A program made the position numbers and the translations under genes. A DNA stretch of 64,000 bases, taken from contig NC_017733.1 of the NCBI RefSeq assembly GCF_000259235.1, positions 558,001 through 622,000 of the forward strand, read 5' to 3'. Positions 35,066 to 44,707 of this stretch are shown here, one piece after another. Position 1 is the stretch's first letter, and every line of letters begins with the position of its first letter. The stretch comes from Helicobacter pylori_CU (GTDB lineage: Bacteria; Campylobacterota; Campylobacteria; Campylobacterales; Helicobacteraceae). The notes under the pieces are model-generated. The model did no database searches. It saw only the letters and a list, made by a program, of their open reading frames with translations, and had not been told where the DNA came from.

Positions 35066-36243
35066 CCAATTCCCTTTTGGCTTAGGATATTTTGAAGCAA
35101 AAGATGCGCTTTGTGGTTGTTTAAGGTTTTTAAGGGGCTTTTATTGAGGTAAAAAATCTGATTTTCTGTTAATAAAACAAACAAACGCACAGGCCAATCA
35201 AAATCCCCCATGCTCAATTCCACTAAAAAATCCCCCTTATTCTCATAAATATTACAAACATGCACAAAATACCCCTCTTGGATGATTTTTGGGGTTTTTA
35301 AAATCGTTTTAACGCTCTTTTTACTCATTGTTATTGTATCAAAAGAAAAATCAAATGCATGGTTATCAAAAGGGGTTTCATTTAATTCTAAAGAATAAAT
35401 CCTTAAATCATAAATATCTTTTTTGAGTTTATTCCAACGCGCTTCATACTTGCTGACCACCGGGATTTGAGCGTTTTTTTTGATTTCTATCTCGCATTGA
35501 AGGTTTTTTAGGGCTAATTTTAGGCTGTCTTCAAAATAAAGGCTATCATCGGTTCGTAATTCCAAAAACCCTCTAGGCTTTAAAACCCTTAAAGCTTCGT
35601 TTAAAAATTTTTCGCTTAGCACCCGGCGGTGTTTTTTCTCATTCCATGGCACAGGGAAATGCACAAAAATTTTCTCGCACTTATAATTTGGCATGCTCTC
35701 TAAAATCAAACGGCCATCGCCTTGCAAGATGTGCAGATTTTTTAAATCCAACAATTCAATTTGCTTTAACGCTTGCGCGATAGAGGGGGTGTGAATCTCT
35801 ATCCCTAAGCATGTTTTAGTGGGGTTGTTTTTGGCTAATTCTATCAAATGCCTCCCGCTCCCAAAACCAATTTCGGCTAAAATAGGGGCTTGATTTTTTT
35901 GAATAAAGTCTTCAAAAGTTCCTAAATCAAGGGCTTTTTTTTGGCTCGCATGTTTAGAATTTTCTTGCAAATTATGCGAAATGACTTCAAAAGATTGCGA
36001 ATAAATCCTTAAAGCTTGTTTTAAAACCTCTCTTTTTAAGGGCGTCGCTTTTTCGCTTTTGATTAAAAAATCATTCGATCGCCTGATTTTTTGCAATAAA
36101 AAAATATGATCCTTAAAACTCGCATACACACAGCTTTTAGTGGGGTGTTTTAAGCTTAAAAATTCCTTATGAAAACAAAAATCCCCCTCAATTAAGGGGT
36201 ATTCTAAAGGTTTAAAATCCAGCTTGGCTAAAAAATGGGGCAT
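35062..36243 (-). CDS. trmB: tRNA (guanine-N7-)-methyltransferase
   Basis: TrmB makes m7G46 in tRNA. Residues about 145-260 hold the SAM site EIGFGSGRHLIELAKNNP, LQGDGRLILES and the VHFPVPWNEKKHRR motif that identifies TrmB. At 393 residues it is much longer than E. coli TrmB (about 240), with extra N- and C-terminal regions, as in other Campylobacterota. It overlaps ftsE by four bases. Confidence 0.9.
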   Translation of the reverse strand: MPHFLAKLDFKPLEYPLIEGDFCFHKEFLSLKHPTKSCVYASFKDHIFLLQKIRRSNDFLIKSEKATPLKREVLKQALRIYSQSFEVISHNLQENSKHASQKKALDLGTFEDFIQKNQAPILAEIGFGSGRHLIELAKNNPTKTCLGIEIHTPSIAQALKQIELLDLKNLHILQGDGRLILESMPNYKCEKIFVHFPVPWNEKKHRRVLSEKFLNEALRVLKPRGFLELRTDDSLYFEDSLKLALKNLQCEIEIKKNAQIPVVSKYEARWNKLKKDIYDLRIYSLELNETPFDNHAFDFSFDTITMSKKSVKTILKTPKIIQEGYFVHVCNIYENKGDFLVELSMGDFDWPVRLFVLLTENQIFYLNKSPLKTLNNHKAHLLLQNILSQKGIG

Positions 36244-36253
36244 TAAAACCCTT

Positions 36254-37501
36254 TTAGCGCTCTAAAAACAAACGCACTTCTTTGCTTGGGTGCGACTCTA
36301 ATCCATCTTTATCCACGCTCACCACTTGATAGCGATAAGCCACACCCACTTTCATGTCCTTATCCACGAATTGGTTTTTGGTGATATTCCCAAAGCGCAA
36401 AGGGGTTTTAGAATTGGCTTCAAAGCGATACACCGCATAAGTGGCTATCTTAGCGCTCGGGTTATTTTCCCACTGGATCAAGGCCGAAGAGTCTTGAATA
36501 GTCCCTTTAGTGATGATAGGGGCTTCAGGCCTATCAGAGGTCTCACCCATGGCAGGCTCTTTGGGTAACGCCCCTTCAAGATGCGTTTTATCAAGGGCGA
36601 CGACTTTATAATAACGAGTGAGGTTGTCTTTTTCTATCTTATCCACATAGGAAGTGTTGGTGGTTTGAGCGATGAATTTGTATTTATCGTTGCGGTTATT
36701 GGAAGCGTAAATACGATAAGCCACCACATCCGCTTGAGAGGATTTATCCCAGCTCAATTCAATTTGTCGTGTGAGGTTTTGGCTCACTCTAACGTTAGTG
36801 ATTTCTTTGGGTAAGTCTTTGGTTTTTCCCTCCACTATGACGCTAGGCCTGGATTTATCCCCCATGAAATTTTCGGCGACGACTTGGTAGCGGTATTTTT
36901 GCCCATCTTCTAAATCTTTATCAAAAAACTCCACGAACAAGCGGTTTTTTACAGCCCCTACATTTAAAAATTTGCCGTCTTTATTCTGCCTTTGAATGAT
37001 GTATTTAGAAACGCTGGGATTTGGGTGCGGACTCCAAAAGACTTTCACGCTTTTAGGGTATTCAAGGCTTGCAAACACGCTTTCTACAGGATTGATAAAA
37101 GAGGTTTTTACTAAAATGGGTTCTGAAAGTTTAGAAATTTTATCGCCCTTGTAAGTAGCGAGCTGGTAAGTGTAAGAACTCTCTGTTTCTAGCCCCTCAT
37201 CATAATAGTGGGTCGCATAAGGGTTTTTAATCGTGGCGATTCTTTTAAGCTTGGAGTCTTTTTTCAAACGATACAAAATAAACCCGTCAATGTCATAAGC
37301 GTCAGCGATTTTAGGCCATTCAAAACCCACTGAACTCACATCGTTAATGGTTTTAACAGAATGGACTACCGGAAGCTTTGTGTCTATATTTTCTTGATTA
37401 TTAAGGGCTGAAAAAGTATGATTCCTGGTAGAAGAGCACCCTATAAAAACCGCTAATACCACACTACTTTGCAATAAAAGCGTGAAGTATTTTTTCTTCA
37501 T
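36254..37501 (-). CDS. Fibronectin type III-repeat lipoprotein
   Basis: Starting at ATG 37501 (AGG six bases upstream; ATG 37513 is poorer) the product has 415 residues. It has a lipobox VFIGC at about residue 22 and then about four FN3-like repeats, each with a YRVYR/YRYQVVA pattern (for example TYQLATYKGDK, YRYQVVAENFMGD, YYKVVALDKTH, YRYQVVSVDKDG). It is likely an anchored envelope or surface protein; partners unknown. Its start overlaps rluD by 38 bases. Confidence 0.8.
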   Translation of the reverse strand: MKKKYFTLLLQSSVVLAVFIGCSSTRNHTFSALNNQENIDTKLPVVHSVKTINDVSSVGFEWPKIADAYDIDGFILYRLKKDSKLKRIATIKNPYATHYYDEGLETESSYTYQLATYKGDKISKLSEPILVKTSFINPVESVFASLEYPKSVKVFWSPHPNPSVSKYIIQRQNKDGKFLNVGAVKNRLFVEFFDKDLEDGQKYRYQVVAENFMGDKSRPSVIVEGKTKDLPKEITNVRVSQNLTRQIELSWDKSSQADVVAYRIYASNNRNDKYKFIAQTTNTSYVDKIEKDNLTRYYKVVALDKTHLEGALPKEPAMGETSDRPEAPIITKGTIQDSSALIQWENNPSAKIATYAVYRFEANSKTPLRFGNITKNQFVDKDMKVGVAYRYQVVSVDKDGLESHPSKEVRLFLER

Positions 37502-38447
37502 CCAAGACCTCATCTAAATTCTCCTTGTCAAAAACTTTTTTAAGGTATTCTAACATATCCTTTAATAGGGGAACTTTAAAGCGCAGTTTTTGCTCACTTC
37601 TAGGGTGTTTGAACTCTATCAAATAGGCATGCAGCATGATTCTTATTTCTTCTTTAGGAAGCGCTCCATTAAGCCCGTAAAGATTATCGCCTATGATGTG
37701 TCTGTTCAAATATTCTAAATGCGCTCTGATCTGGTGCGTGCGCCCGGTGAATAGTTTAGCCCCTATCAAATCCATGCCATTTTGAGAAGTCAGCAAACTG
37801 ATAAATTCGCTTTTAGAATAGCGGCTTTTTTCTTTTTTGGCCGCTTTGAGCGCTATCATTTTTAAGCGGTTATTGGGGTTTCTTGTCAAATAGCATTCCA
37901 CGCTCATTTTTTCTTCTTTTAAGGGCGTTGAAAGCAAGGCGATATAATAGCGCCCCATCATTTTAGTTTTGAGTTGCTCGCTCAAATGAACATGGGTAAA
38001 ATTGTTTTTAGCGATGACAATCCCTCCGCTCGTGTCCTTATCCAAACGATGCACAATCCCATAGCGCTCTTTTAATCCCAGATTAGAAAGCTCGTAATTT
38101 TGAGATTTTAACCAATCCACTAAAGTAGGCTCTTTCACGCTTGGGGCTTTATGAACGACTAGATTAGGGGGCTTATTTAATACCAACAAATCTTCATCTT
38201 CAAAAATGACTTCTATTTCTAAATCAAGCTCTTTTTTTAAGGGTTTGGGTGCGATTTTGGGCGTTAAAAGCGTGATTGCATCGCCCTCTTTTAAGGCTAG
38301 CCCCCCTTTTTTGACCTCCTTTTTTTGACAAAACACTAACCCCTCTTTAATCAAATTCAATACCTGGTTTTTAGAAATTTGCAATTCTTTGGCTAAAAAT
38401 TCATCAATGCGTTTGTAATGGGTAGGGGCGATGAAAACTTTTTGCAT
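37464..38447 (-). CDS. rluD: RluD/RluC-family 23S rRNA pseudouridine synthase
   Basis: The 327-residue enzyme has an N-terminal S4 domain (about 1-70) and a catalytic core with HRLDKDTSGGIVIAK (catalytic Asp, about 137) and GRTHQIRAHLEY. RluD modifies helix 69 of 23S rRNA; the RluC subfamily is the alternative and the family members are hard to tell apart by eye. The gene overlaps the start of the FN3 lipoprotein. Confidence 0.85.
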   Translation of the reverse strand: MQKVFIAPTHYKRIDEFLAKELQISKNQVLNLIKEGLVFCQKKEVKKGGLALKEGDAITLLTPKIAPKPLKKELDLEIEVIFEDEDLLVLNKPPNLVVHKAPSVKEPTLVDWLKSQNYELSNLGLKERYGIVHRLDKDTSGGIVIAKNNFTHVHLSEQLKTKMMGRYYIALLSTPLKEEKMSVECYLTRNPNNRLKMIALKAAKKEKSRYSKSEFISLLTSQNGMDLIGAKLFTGRTHQIRAHLEYLNRHIIGDNLYGLNGALPKEEIRIMLHAYLIEFKHPRSEQKLRFKVPLLKDMLEYLKKVFDKENLDEVLDEEKILHAFIAK

Positions 38448-38580
38448 TCAAACTCTTTTTTGCATTTTTAAAAACCATTATTCTACTCAAAACCTTAAAA
38501 AAATCCTATTTCATTATTTGAATACGCTATAATCGGTGCGACAACATTTTGTGGCTCAAATCATTTTAAAAGGGGTTCTA

Positions 38581-39779
38581 ATGGAACACGATAACTCTTT
38601 AGGCGGTGCGTTCAATAAAGAAACGGGCGAATTAAATACGGATAAACTTCTTAAACACTTTAAAAATCTCAAAGGCATTAAAGAGAGCAAAATGAATGTT
38701 TTGCTCATGGGGGCTACTGGGGTGGGTAAAAGCTCGCTCATTAACGCTCTCTTTGGTAAAGAAATCGCTAAAGCAGGCGTAGGAAAGCCCATCACTCAGC
38801 ATCTTGAAAAATACATTGATGAAGAAAAAGGCTTAATTTTGTGGGACACTAAAGGCATTGAAGATAAAGATTACCACGACACCATGCAAAGCATTAAAAA
38901 AGAAATGGAAGATTCTTTTAAAACGCTTGATGAAAAAGAAGCCATTGATGTGGCGTATTTGTGCGTTAAAGAGACTTCTGGTAGGGTTCAAGAGAGAGAG
39001 AGTTATTAAGCTTCGCTAAAGATTGGAATATCCCAACGATTGTCGTTTTCACACACACTTAAGCCGAAGCCGGCGAGATGTTTGTCCAAGAATCTAAAGC
39101 GATCATAGACGAAGAATGGGGGTTTAAAGGTTTTGTCAGAGATTATGTGAGGGTCAATTCCGTTGCATTTTCATTTAGAGGTATTGAAGTCCCCGTTGAA
39201 GGTTTAGAAGAGTTGGTAGCTGAAACAGAAAAATGTCTTTCAGACGCTAAAGAAAATAAGAAAAAGCATTTCTTGAGTATTCAAAAAGCTAATATTCAAA
39301 AAAGAAAACAGGCTATGATAGAGGAATGTAAAACCATTATCCATGTTGCATCAGGCGCTGCAGGAGGGGCTGGGCTTATCCCCATACCCTTTAGTGATGC
39401 GCTCGCTATCGCGCCCATTCAAGCAGGGATGATTTATAAAATGAATGACGCTTTTGGAATGGATTTGGATAAATCTGTGGGCGCGAGTTTGATCACAGGA
39501 TTGTTAGGCGTAACCGCTGTCGCGCAAGTGGGGAGAACGCTCGTTAATGGTTTCCTTAAATTCATTCCTGTTGTGGGGAGTGTTGTAGGGGGTGCAATTT
39601 CTGGCATAACCGCTGTTGTTATCACTGAAGCTCTTGGGTTTGCGTATTTGAAAGTGCTAGAAAAGTGCTTTAATGATGAGACGGGCGAAGTCAATTTGCC
39701 TGGTGAAGTTGGCATGATAACTTCTCTCTTTAAGGAGAATTATCTCAACTTGGATACAATCAAAAAATTAACGCAATAA
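38581..39779 (+). pseudogene. GTPase with C-terminal membrane domain, disrupted by an (AG) repeat and a nonsense codon
   Basis: The 5' part encodes an Era-like GTPase with P-loop GATGVGKS (44-51) and WDTKGIED as G3. At 38991-39002 lie six AG units; five would keep the frame, and six give a stop at 39007-39009. In the restored frame a TAA at 39060-39062 (probably CAA originally, between FTHT and AEAGEMF) still interrupts. The 3' part (39063-39779) has hydrophobic helices like the DUF697/YcjF membrane domain (GAAGGAGLIPIPFSDALAIA). I recall the 26695 version (HP0744) as a listed AG-repeat phase-variable gene. Confidence 0.82.
38991..39002 (+). repeat. (AG)6 dinucleotide repeat in a GTPase gene
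   Basis: Six AG units in the coding sequence. Length changes of one unit shift the frame, making this a phase-variation site. Here it is in an OFF register. Confidence 0.85.
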
Positions 39780-39801
39780 GATTAGGGGTTATGAAAAACG
39801 C

Positions 39802-40947
39802 ATGGCATTAGACAAAAGGATTTGGATGCATTTTGATCTTTTGCCTTTTGTGTTTATTATCCCCTTGTTGGTGGTTTCTTTTTTATTGATTTTTGAGAGC
39901 AGCGCGGTTTTGAGCTTAAAGCAAGGGGTTTATTATGCGATAGGGTTTCTTCTCTTTTGGATCGTGTTTTTTATCCCTTTCAGGAAGCTCGATCGGTGGC
40001 TCTTTGTGTTTTATTGGGCGTGCGTGATTTTATTAGCGTTAGTGGATTTTATGGGATCTAGCAAGCTTGGGGCGCAACGATGGCTAGTCATTCCCTTTAC
40101 TTCTATCACTCTACAGCCTAGCGAACCTGTGAAAATCGCTATCCTTTTGTTATTAGCGCATTTGATTAAAATAAACCCACCCCCTTTTAAGGGCTATGAT
40201 TGGGGCATGTTTTTAAAGCTCAGTTTTTACATTTGCTTACCGGCGGCTTTGATTTTAAAACAGCCCGATTTAGGCACGGCTCTTATTGTACTCATCATGG
40301 GTTTTGGGATTTTACTTATCGTGGGTTTAAGGACTAGGGTGTGGCTCCCTCTTTTTATCGCTCTTTTAGTGGCTTCGCCTATCGCTTATCATTTTTTGCA
40401 TGATTACCAAAAAAAGCGCATCGCAGACTTTCTTTCTGAAAAGCCTAATTACCATGTCATGCAATCCATTATCGCTATAGGATCGGGCGGGTTTTTAGGC
40501 AAATCCAAAGAAGCCTCCACCCAAACCAAATTCAAATTCTTGCCTATTGCAACGAGCGATTTTATCTTTGCTTACTTCGTGGAGCGTTTCGGGTTTTTAG
40601 GGGCTATGTTGCTTTTTGCGATTTATATAGGCTTGAGTTTGCATTTATTTTTTTATCTGTTTGAGAGCAACAGCGATTGGTTTTTAAAGATTGTAGCCCT
40701 TGGGATTTCTATTTTAATCTTTGTTTATTCTAGCGTGAATATCGCCATGACTTTAGGGTTAGCCCCTGTGGTGGGGATTCCCTTACCCTTATTCAGCTAC
40801 GGGGGGAGCAGTTTTATCACTTTTATGATCCTGTTTGCAATCCTAGAAAACCTGCTTGCTTTTCGCTATATTTTTGGATACAATAGCAAACCATCCTTTG
40901 GGAATTTTGGATTCTTAGCTCAGCTGGTCAGAGCGCTCGGCTCATAA
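39802..40947 (+). CDS. rodA: RodA-type SEDS peptidoglycan glycosyltransferase
   Basis: RodA (MrdB) polymerises peptidoglycan during side-wall elongation with PBP2. The 381-residue protein has about ten membrane helices and the SEDS signatures: FFIPFRKLDRW, WLVIPFTSITLQPSEPVKIA, KQPDLGTALIVL (catalytic Asp region) and GIPLPLFSYGGSSF near the end. The last 12 codons lie inside the tRNA gene: its stop TAA (40945-40947) begins in the anticodon loop. The tail GFLAQLVRALGS is therefore tRNA-derived. Confidence 0.9.
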   Translation: MALDKRIWMHFDLLPFVFIIPLLVVSFLLIFESSAVLSLKQGVYYAIGFLLFWIVFFIPFRKLDRWLFVFYWACVILLALVDFMGSSKLGAQRWLVIPFTSITLQPSEPVKIAILLLLAHLIKINPPPFKGYDWGMFLKLSFYICLPAALILKQPDLGTALIVLIMGFGILLIVGLRTRVWLPLFIALLVASPIAYHFLHDYQKKRIADFLSEKPNYHVMQSIIAIGSGGFLGKSKEASTQTKFKFLPIATSDFIFAYFVERFGFLGAMLLFAIYIGLSLHLFFYLFESNSDWFLKIVALGISILIFVYSSVNIAMTLGLAPVVGIPLPLFSYGGSSFITFMILFAILENLLAFRYIFGYNSKPSFGNFGFLAQLVRALGS

Positions 40948-40985
40948 CCGATTGGTCGTAGGTTCAAGTCCTACAGAATCCACCA
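40909..40985 (+). tRNA. tRNA with anticodon CAU (elongator Met, or Ile2)
   Basis: A complete 77-base cloverleaf: acceptor GGATTCT pairs with AGAATCC, D arm TTAGCTCAG...GAGC, anticodon loop CTCATAA, T arm GTAGGTTCAAGTCCTAC, encoded ACCA end. It is not initiator Met, which would have a mismatched first acceptor pair. A CAU tRNA may be elongator Met or the AUA-reading Ile2 modified by TilS (tilS lies at 54533); the base sequence alone does not tell me which. It overlaps the end of rodA by 39 bases. Confidence 0.93.
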
Positions 40986-40997
40986 CTCCCGCTTTTT

Positions 40998-41954
40998 TTA
41001 AGTGAAAAGCGATTGGACGCTTTCGTTATGATAAATCCTTCTGATCACTTCCGCAAATAAGGGCGCTACGCTTAAGGTGGTGATTTTATCGCATTTTTGA
41101 ACTAAAGGGATAGAGTTAGTTACCACCACTTCATCTAACGCACTTTCTTTAATGTGCTTGATCGCATTCCCGCTCAAAACCGCATGCGTGCCTAACGCCA
41201 TGACAGAAGTCGCCCCTTGCTCTTTTAAAGCCAAAGCGGCTTTACAGATCGTGCCTGCGGTATCAATCATGTCATCCACTAAAATCACATCGCGCTCCTT
41301 GGCTGAGCCGATAATATTCATCACTTCGCTTTCATTAGCTTTTTCACGGCGCTTATCCACGATGATCAAATCCAACCCCATTTGATTAGCGAAATACCTG
41401 GCTCTTGTAACCCCACCCACATCAGGGCTGGCGATTATAGGGTTTTTTAACGCTTTAGAGCGGATATAGTCTCTAAAAACGATAGATCCGTATAGATTAT
41501 CCACCGGCACATCAAAAAAGCCTTGGATTTGCCCGGCATGCAAATCCATCGTAATGATCCTTTCAATCCCCACTTCTTGCATCAAATTAGCGACCATTTT
41601 AGCCGTGATAGGCACTCGTGGAGCCGCTTTTCTGTCCTGTCTGGCATAGCCAAAATACGGCAACACCGCTGTGATAGAATTGGCCGAACTGCGCCTTAAA
41701 GCATCTACCATGACTAACAACTCCATTAAATTGTCATTGACCGGCACGCAAGTGGGCTGGATGATAAAAATATCTTTACCGCGCACCGATTCGCTGATTT
41801 GGATATTGATTTCGCCATCGCTGAATTTGCCTATCACCGCTTTGGATAAGGGAAAGCCTAAATGCTTTGACACTTCTTTACCAAATGCAGGGTGAGCGCT
41901 CCCTGAAAAAATCTTAAAACCACGCATCTTTGTCTTAAAACCACGAGCCTTCAT
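40998..41954 (-). CDS. prsA: Ribose-phosphate pyrophosphokinase
   Basis: PRPP synthetase, supplying purine, pyrimidine, histidine and tryptophan synthesis. Motifs visible: DGEINIQISESVRGKDIFIIQP (ATP loop), YFGYARQDRK (flexible loop), and DVGGVTRARYFA plus VLVDDMIDTAGT (PRPP-binding). From ATG 41954 (AGGGAG eight bases upstream) it has 318 residues. The first residues KARGFKTKMRGFK contain a duplicated ARGFK/MRGFK block from a short DNA repeat, so ATG 41927 may be the ancestral start. Confidence 0.94.
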   Translation of the reverse strand: MKARGFKTKMRGFKIFSGSAHPAFGKEVSKHLGFPLSKAVIGKFSDGEINIQISESVRGKDIFIIQPTCVPVNDNLMELLVMVDALRRSSANSITAVLPYFGYARQDRKAAPRVPITAKMVANLMQEVGIERIITMDLHAGQIQGFFDVPVDNLYGSIVFRDYIRSKALKNPIIASPDVGGVTRARYFANQMGLDLIIVDKRREKANESEVMNIIGSAKERDVILVDDMIDTAGTICKAALALKEQGATSVMALGTHAVLSGNAIKHIKESALDEVVVTNSIPLVQKCDKITTLSVAPLFAEVIRRIYHNESVQSLFT

Positions 41955-42018
41955 CGCTGACACTCCCTAAAATGAATTAAAAATAATTGTAGCGCACCCA
42001 AATTAAAAGCGTTTGTTT

Positions 42019-42504
42019 TCAATGAAGCTCCTTTTCTAATAAGTTTTTTAAGGTAAGATAGGTTTCATTTAAATCAATCCCGCACACCCTAGTTTGAGCG
42101 ATAACGCTTATAAAATTGCTATCGCCTAAAAACCTAGGCACTAAATGCATGTGCAAATGCTCAGGAATCCCTGCTCCGGCGTTTCTGTGCAAGTTCAAAC
42201 CTAAATTAATCCCTTGAGCGCCATAAGCATACAACGCTTTTAACACTTTAGGCGCTAATTTATTCATGTTCAGCCAAGTATTCATTTCTAAAAGTTCCAC
42301 GCTAGCTTGATGCGCATGAGGAACGATCAATAAATGCCCCGGGTTATAAGGGTAGGCGTTCATCACCACAAAGAGATCGCTATTTCTATAAAGCACTCTG
42401 TTTTCTGAATCTTTTGTAGGGTTTTGAGAAATTTCACAAAAGACACAACTCTTATTTTTCTCTTTCAAATAACTTTCGCGCCAAGGAGCGTATAAATGTT
42501 GCAT
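42019..42504 (-). CDS. HIT-family hydrolase
   Basis: A 161-residue histidine-triad protein. The triad appears as EHLHMHLVPR, and a CVFCEI motif near residue 20 is the zinc site of the Ap4A phosphorylase-like branch. Likely substrate class is dinucleoside polyphosphates or adenylated compounds. The ATG at 42504 sits seven bases after AGGA, better than 42510. It follows murF after about 10 bases on the same strand. Confidence 0.85.
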   Translation of the reverse strand: MQHLYAPWRESYLKEKNKSCVFCEISQNPTKDSENRVLYRNSDLFVVMNAYPYNPGHLLIVPHAHQASVELLEMNTWLNMNKLAPKVLKALYAYGAQGINLGLNLHRNAGAGIPEHLHMHLVPRFLGDSNFISVIAQTRVCGIDLNETYLTLKNLLEKELH

Positions 42505-42513
42505 GTTCATTTC

Positions 42514-43995
42514 CTAAATGTAATTAGGGGCGTCATTAGCAAATAAAATCAAATCGCCTTGAATCGTGGTGGCTTGTAAGATATTTTCCAATTGCGCCTT
42601 ATCCTTGAGTAAGATTTTTTGGGGGGTTTTCAATTGTGAAGCAATCGTTTTGGAATTCAACTCCCCTGTGATGATAGCGACATCAAAAACCCCGTCTATT
42701 TTTTGCGCTAAAGCTTCATTGCTTTCTGTATTGCTTTCCACTAAACCCGGTGTTACAATAACCTTACGCCCTTGATGCAAGCTCGCTAAACGAATGCTCT
42801 CTAACATGCCCTTTAAATTCCCGTTAAAGCTATCGTCTATGATGATTTTTTGATTCACTTCCAACAGTTGCAAACGATGGTTAATAGGCTTAAGCTCAAA
42901 AACAAGCCGTTTGATGCTTTCTGTCTCTAAGCCTAAATGCTTAGCGATTAAAATGGCTGAAGCGATATTGTAAGCGCTAAACTCCCCTAAAACCTTCGTT
43001 TCAAATCTTTCCCAAACGCTACCTATAAGCATTTCAAAAGAAGTGCCTTTTAAAGTGGATTGGATGTTTTTAACTAGGCTAGAAACATCTATTAAAGGGC
43101 TATCTTTAGGGGCGTAGGGCTTGATTTTTTCCACAGAGTAACAAAAGGCTTTTTCTAAGCGCTTGGAATCCAATAATTCCGCTTTAGTTTCGCAAATATT
43201 TTCTAAAGTTTTAAAATATTCTAAATGCTGTTCGCCCACTTCTGCGACCACAACAAGGTGCGGTTCAATAAGGCGGGTGATTTCTTTAATATCACCCTTA
43301 TTCCTTGCCCCGGCTTCAGCGATATAGATTTCACTCTTATCATCTAAATTCTGGTTAATATCATTCGCAAGCCCTAAAAGGGTGTTGACGCTTTTGGGGC
43401 TTGCATGCGCGTTGAATGTGGTTTGTAAGATTTGAAGCAAGAAATTTTTGGTGCTGGTTTTCCCAAAGCTTCCGGTAATGGCGATGACTTTTAAATTATT
43501 TAAAGAGGCGATTTTATCTTTAGCGGTTTGCAAATACTGCTTGGATAAGACTTTTTCAAAGATTAAAGAAGCGCTTAAAACGAATATAAATAAACACCAA
43601 TAGCCTAGCGCGAGCGAAATCCCATCCAAAGGGACTAATTCTGTATTTAAGATTTCATGCAAGATTAAAAATAGCAATAAGAAAATAAAAAAGCGCTTCA
43701 CCCTTGGCGTGAAAACTAAAGGCTTGTCGTTGCGTTTGGCCCAGATAATGAGCATGGGCATTTGAATCACGCCGCAAAAGAAATCAAAAACAAACGGCAT
43801 TTTGAAAGCATACGATAGGATAAACACCCCTAAAGGCAAGAGAAAATAAATCCCATGCCAACGCATTTTGTGGTGCTTGGTTAAAATCCTAAGCACGCTG
43901 TAATGATACCATTGCAATAAAGTCATCATATAATAGCCAAGCCCTGTTATAAAGAGCCAACGAAACGCTAAATTCAGCCAACTAAGACTTTGCAT
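42514..43995 (-). CDS. murF: UDP-N-acetylmuramoyl-tripeptide--D-alanyl-D-alanine ligase
   Basis: MurF adds D-Ala-D-Ala to the peptidoglycan precursor. The 493-residue protein has the ATP loop VIAITGSFGKTSTKNFL (about 170-186), the conserved EAGARNKGDI segment and IIDDSFNGN near 388. Unusually it starts with a hydrophobic region of about 150 residues with several membrane segments before the ligase domain, a feature of Campylobacterota MurF. It overlaps the hydrolase gene upstream by 14 bases, and ddl, the maker of its D-Ala-D-Ala substrate, lies just beyond. Confidence 0.92.
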   Translation of the reverse strand: MQSLSWLNLAFRWLFITGLGYYMMTLLQWYHYSVLRILTKHHKMRWHGIYFLLPLGVFILSYAFKMPFVFDFFCGVIQMPMLIIWAKRNDKPLVFTPRVKRFFIFLLLFLILHEILNTELVPLDGISLALGYWCLFIFVLSASLIFEKVLSKQYLQTAKDKIASLNNLKVIAITGSFGKTSTKNFLLQILQTTFNAHASPKSVNTLLGLANDINQNLDDKSEIYIAEAGARNKGDIKEITRLIEPHLVVVAEVGEQHLEYFKTLENICETKAELLDSKRLEKAFCYSVEKIKPYAPKDSPLIDVSSLVKNIQSTLKGTSFEMLIGSVWERFETKVLGEFSAYNIASAILIAKHLGLETESIKRLVFELKPINHRLQLLEVNQKIIIDDSFNGNLKGMLESIRLASLHQGRKVIVTPGLVESNTESNEALAQKIDGVFDVAIITGELNSKTIASQLKTPQKILLKDKAQLENILQATTIQGDLILFANDAPNYI

Positions 43996-44707
43996 GATGA
44001 TATTTCTCCACTAGTTTTTCAATCTCTTTTGCTTGGTTTAAAAAAAAGAAATGATCCCCTTCTAAAACGAATAATTCGCTTCTTTTCAATAAGGTTTGCA
44101 TTGTTTGAGCGGAGCTTAAGGGGGTTGCTTTATCATCTTTACCCCAAAATAATAAAACTTCTTTCTCGCATCGTTTGAAATGCTCGCTAAAGTCTTCGCT
44201 AATTACTTTTTTAAAGGTTTCATACATCGCTTGATTAAGCCCCATAGCGTCCTTACTCCTCAAAAACCCTAAATTCAAGCCTAATTTTTTAAAGATTTTA
44301 GCTAAAAGGATTTTACAACGCACTTTTAAGGGTTTTGGCTCTAAAATCCCGGCGCTACTCAATAAAACCATCCGTTCGTTTTCACACAAAATCGCCACTT
44401 TCCCTCCAAAACTATGCCCAAAAACGACATGCGCTTTTTTACCCACGCTTTTTAAGAATAAATTAATGATATTAGCATAATCTTTGGTCTCTAAGACTTT
44501 TTCATCGTTAGGGCTTTGATTGAAACCGGGCAAATCCACATATAAATGGTTGTAATTCAAAAAACAGCTTTGAAACGCTTGCTGCATGATTTCCTTAGAA
44601 CTCCCCCAACCATGCAAAAACAAGGCGTTTAAAGGGCTATTGTGGTCTATAAAAGTGTAGGAAATGTCAAAAACGCTATCCAAATAAACGATACTGCGTT
44701 TGGCCAT
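43982..44707 (-). CDS. Alpha/beta-hydrolase
   Basis: A 241-residue esterase-like enzyme. The nucleophile elbow GHSFGG (97-102) has Ser99; LHGWGSS near 31-37 forms the oxyanion region; GKDDKATP supplies the Asp and EGDHFFF the His. Size and motifs fit the MhpC/BioH-like family, but the substrate is unknown. It lies between ddl and murF with a one-base gap to ddl and a 14-base overlap with murF, so a wall-related role is possible by context only. Confidence 0.82.
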   Translation of the reverse strand: MAKRSIVYLDSVFDISYTFIDHNSPLNALFLHGWGSSKEIMQQAFQSCFLNYNHLYVDLPGFNQSPNDEKVLETKDYANIINLFLKSVGKKAHVVFGHSFGGKVAILCENERMVLLSSAGILEPKPLKVRCKILLAKIFKKLGLNLGFLRSKDAMGLNQAMYETFKKVISEDFSEHFKRCEKEVLLFWGKDDKATPLSSAQTMQTLLKRSELFVLEGDHFFFLNQAKEIEKLVEKYHHAKS

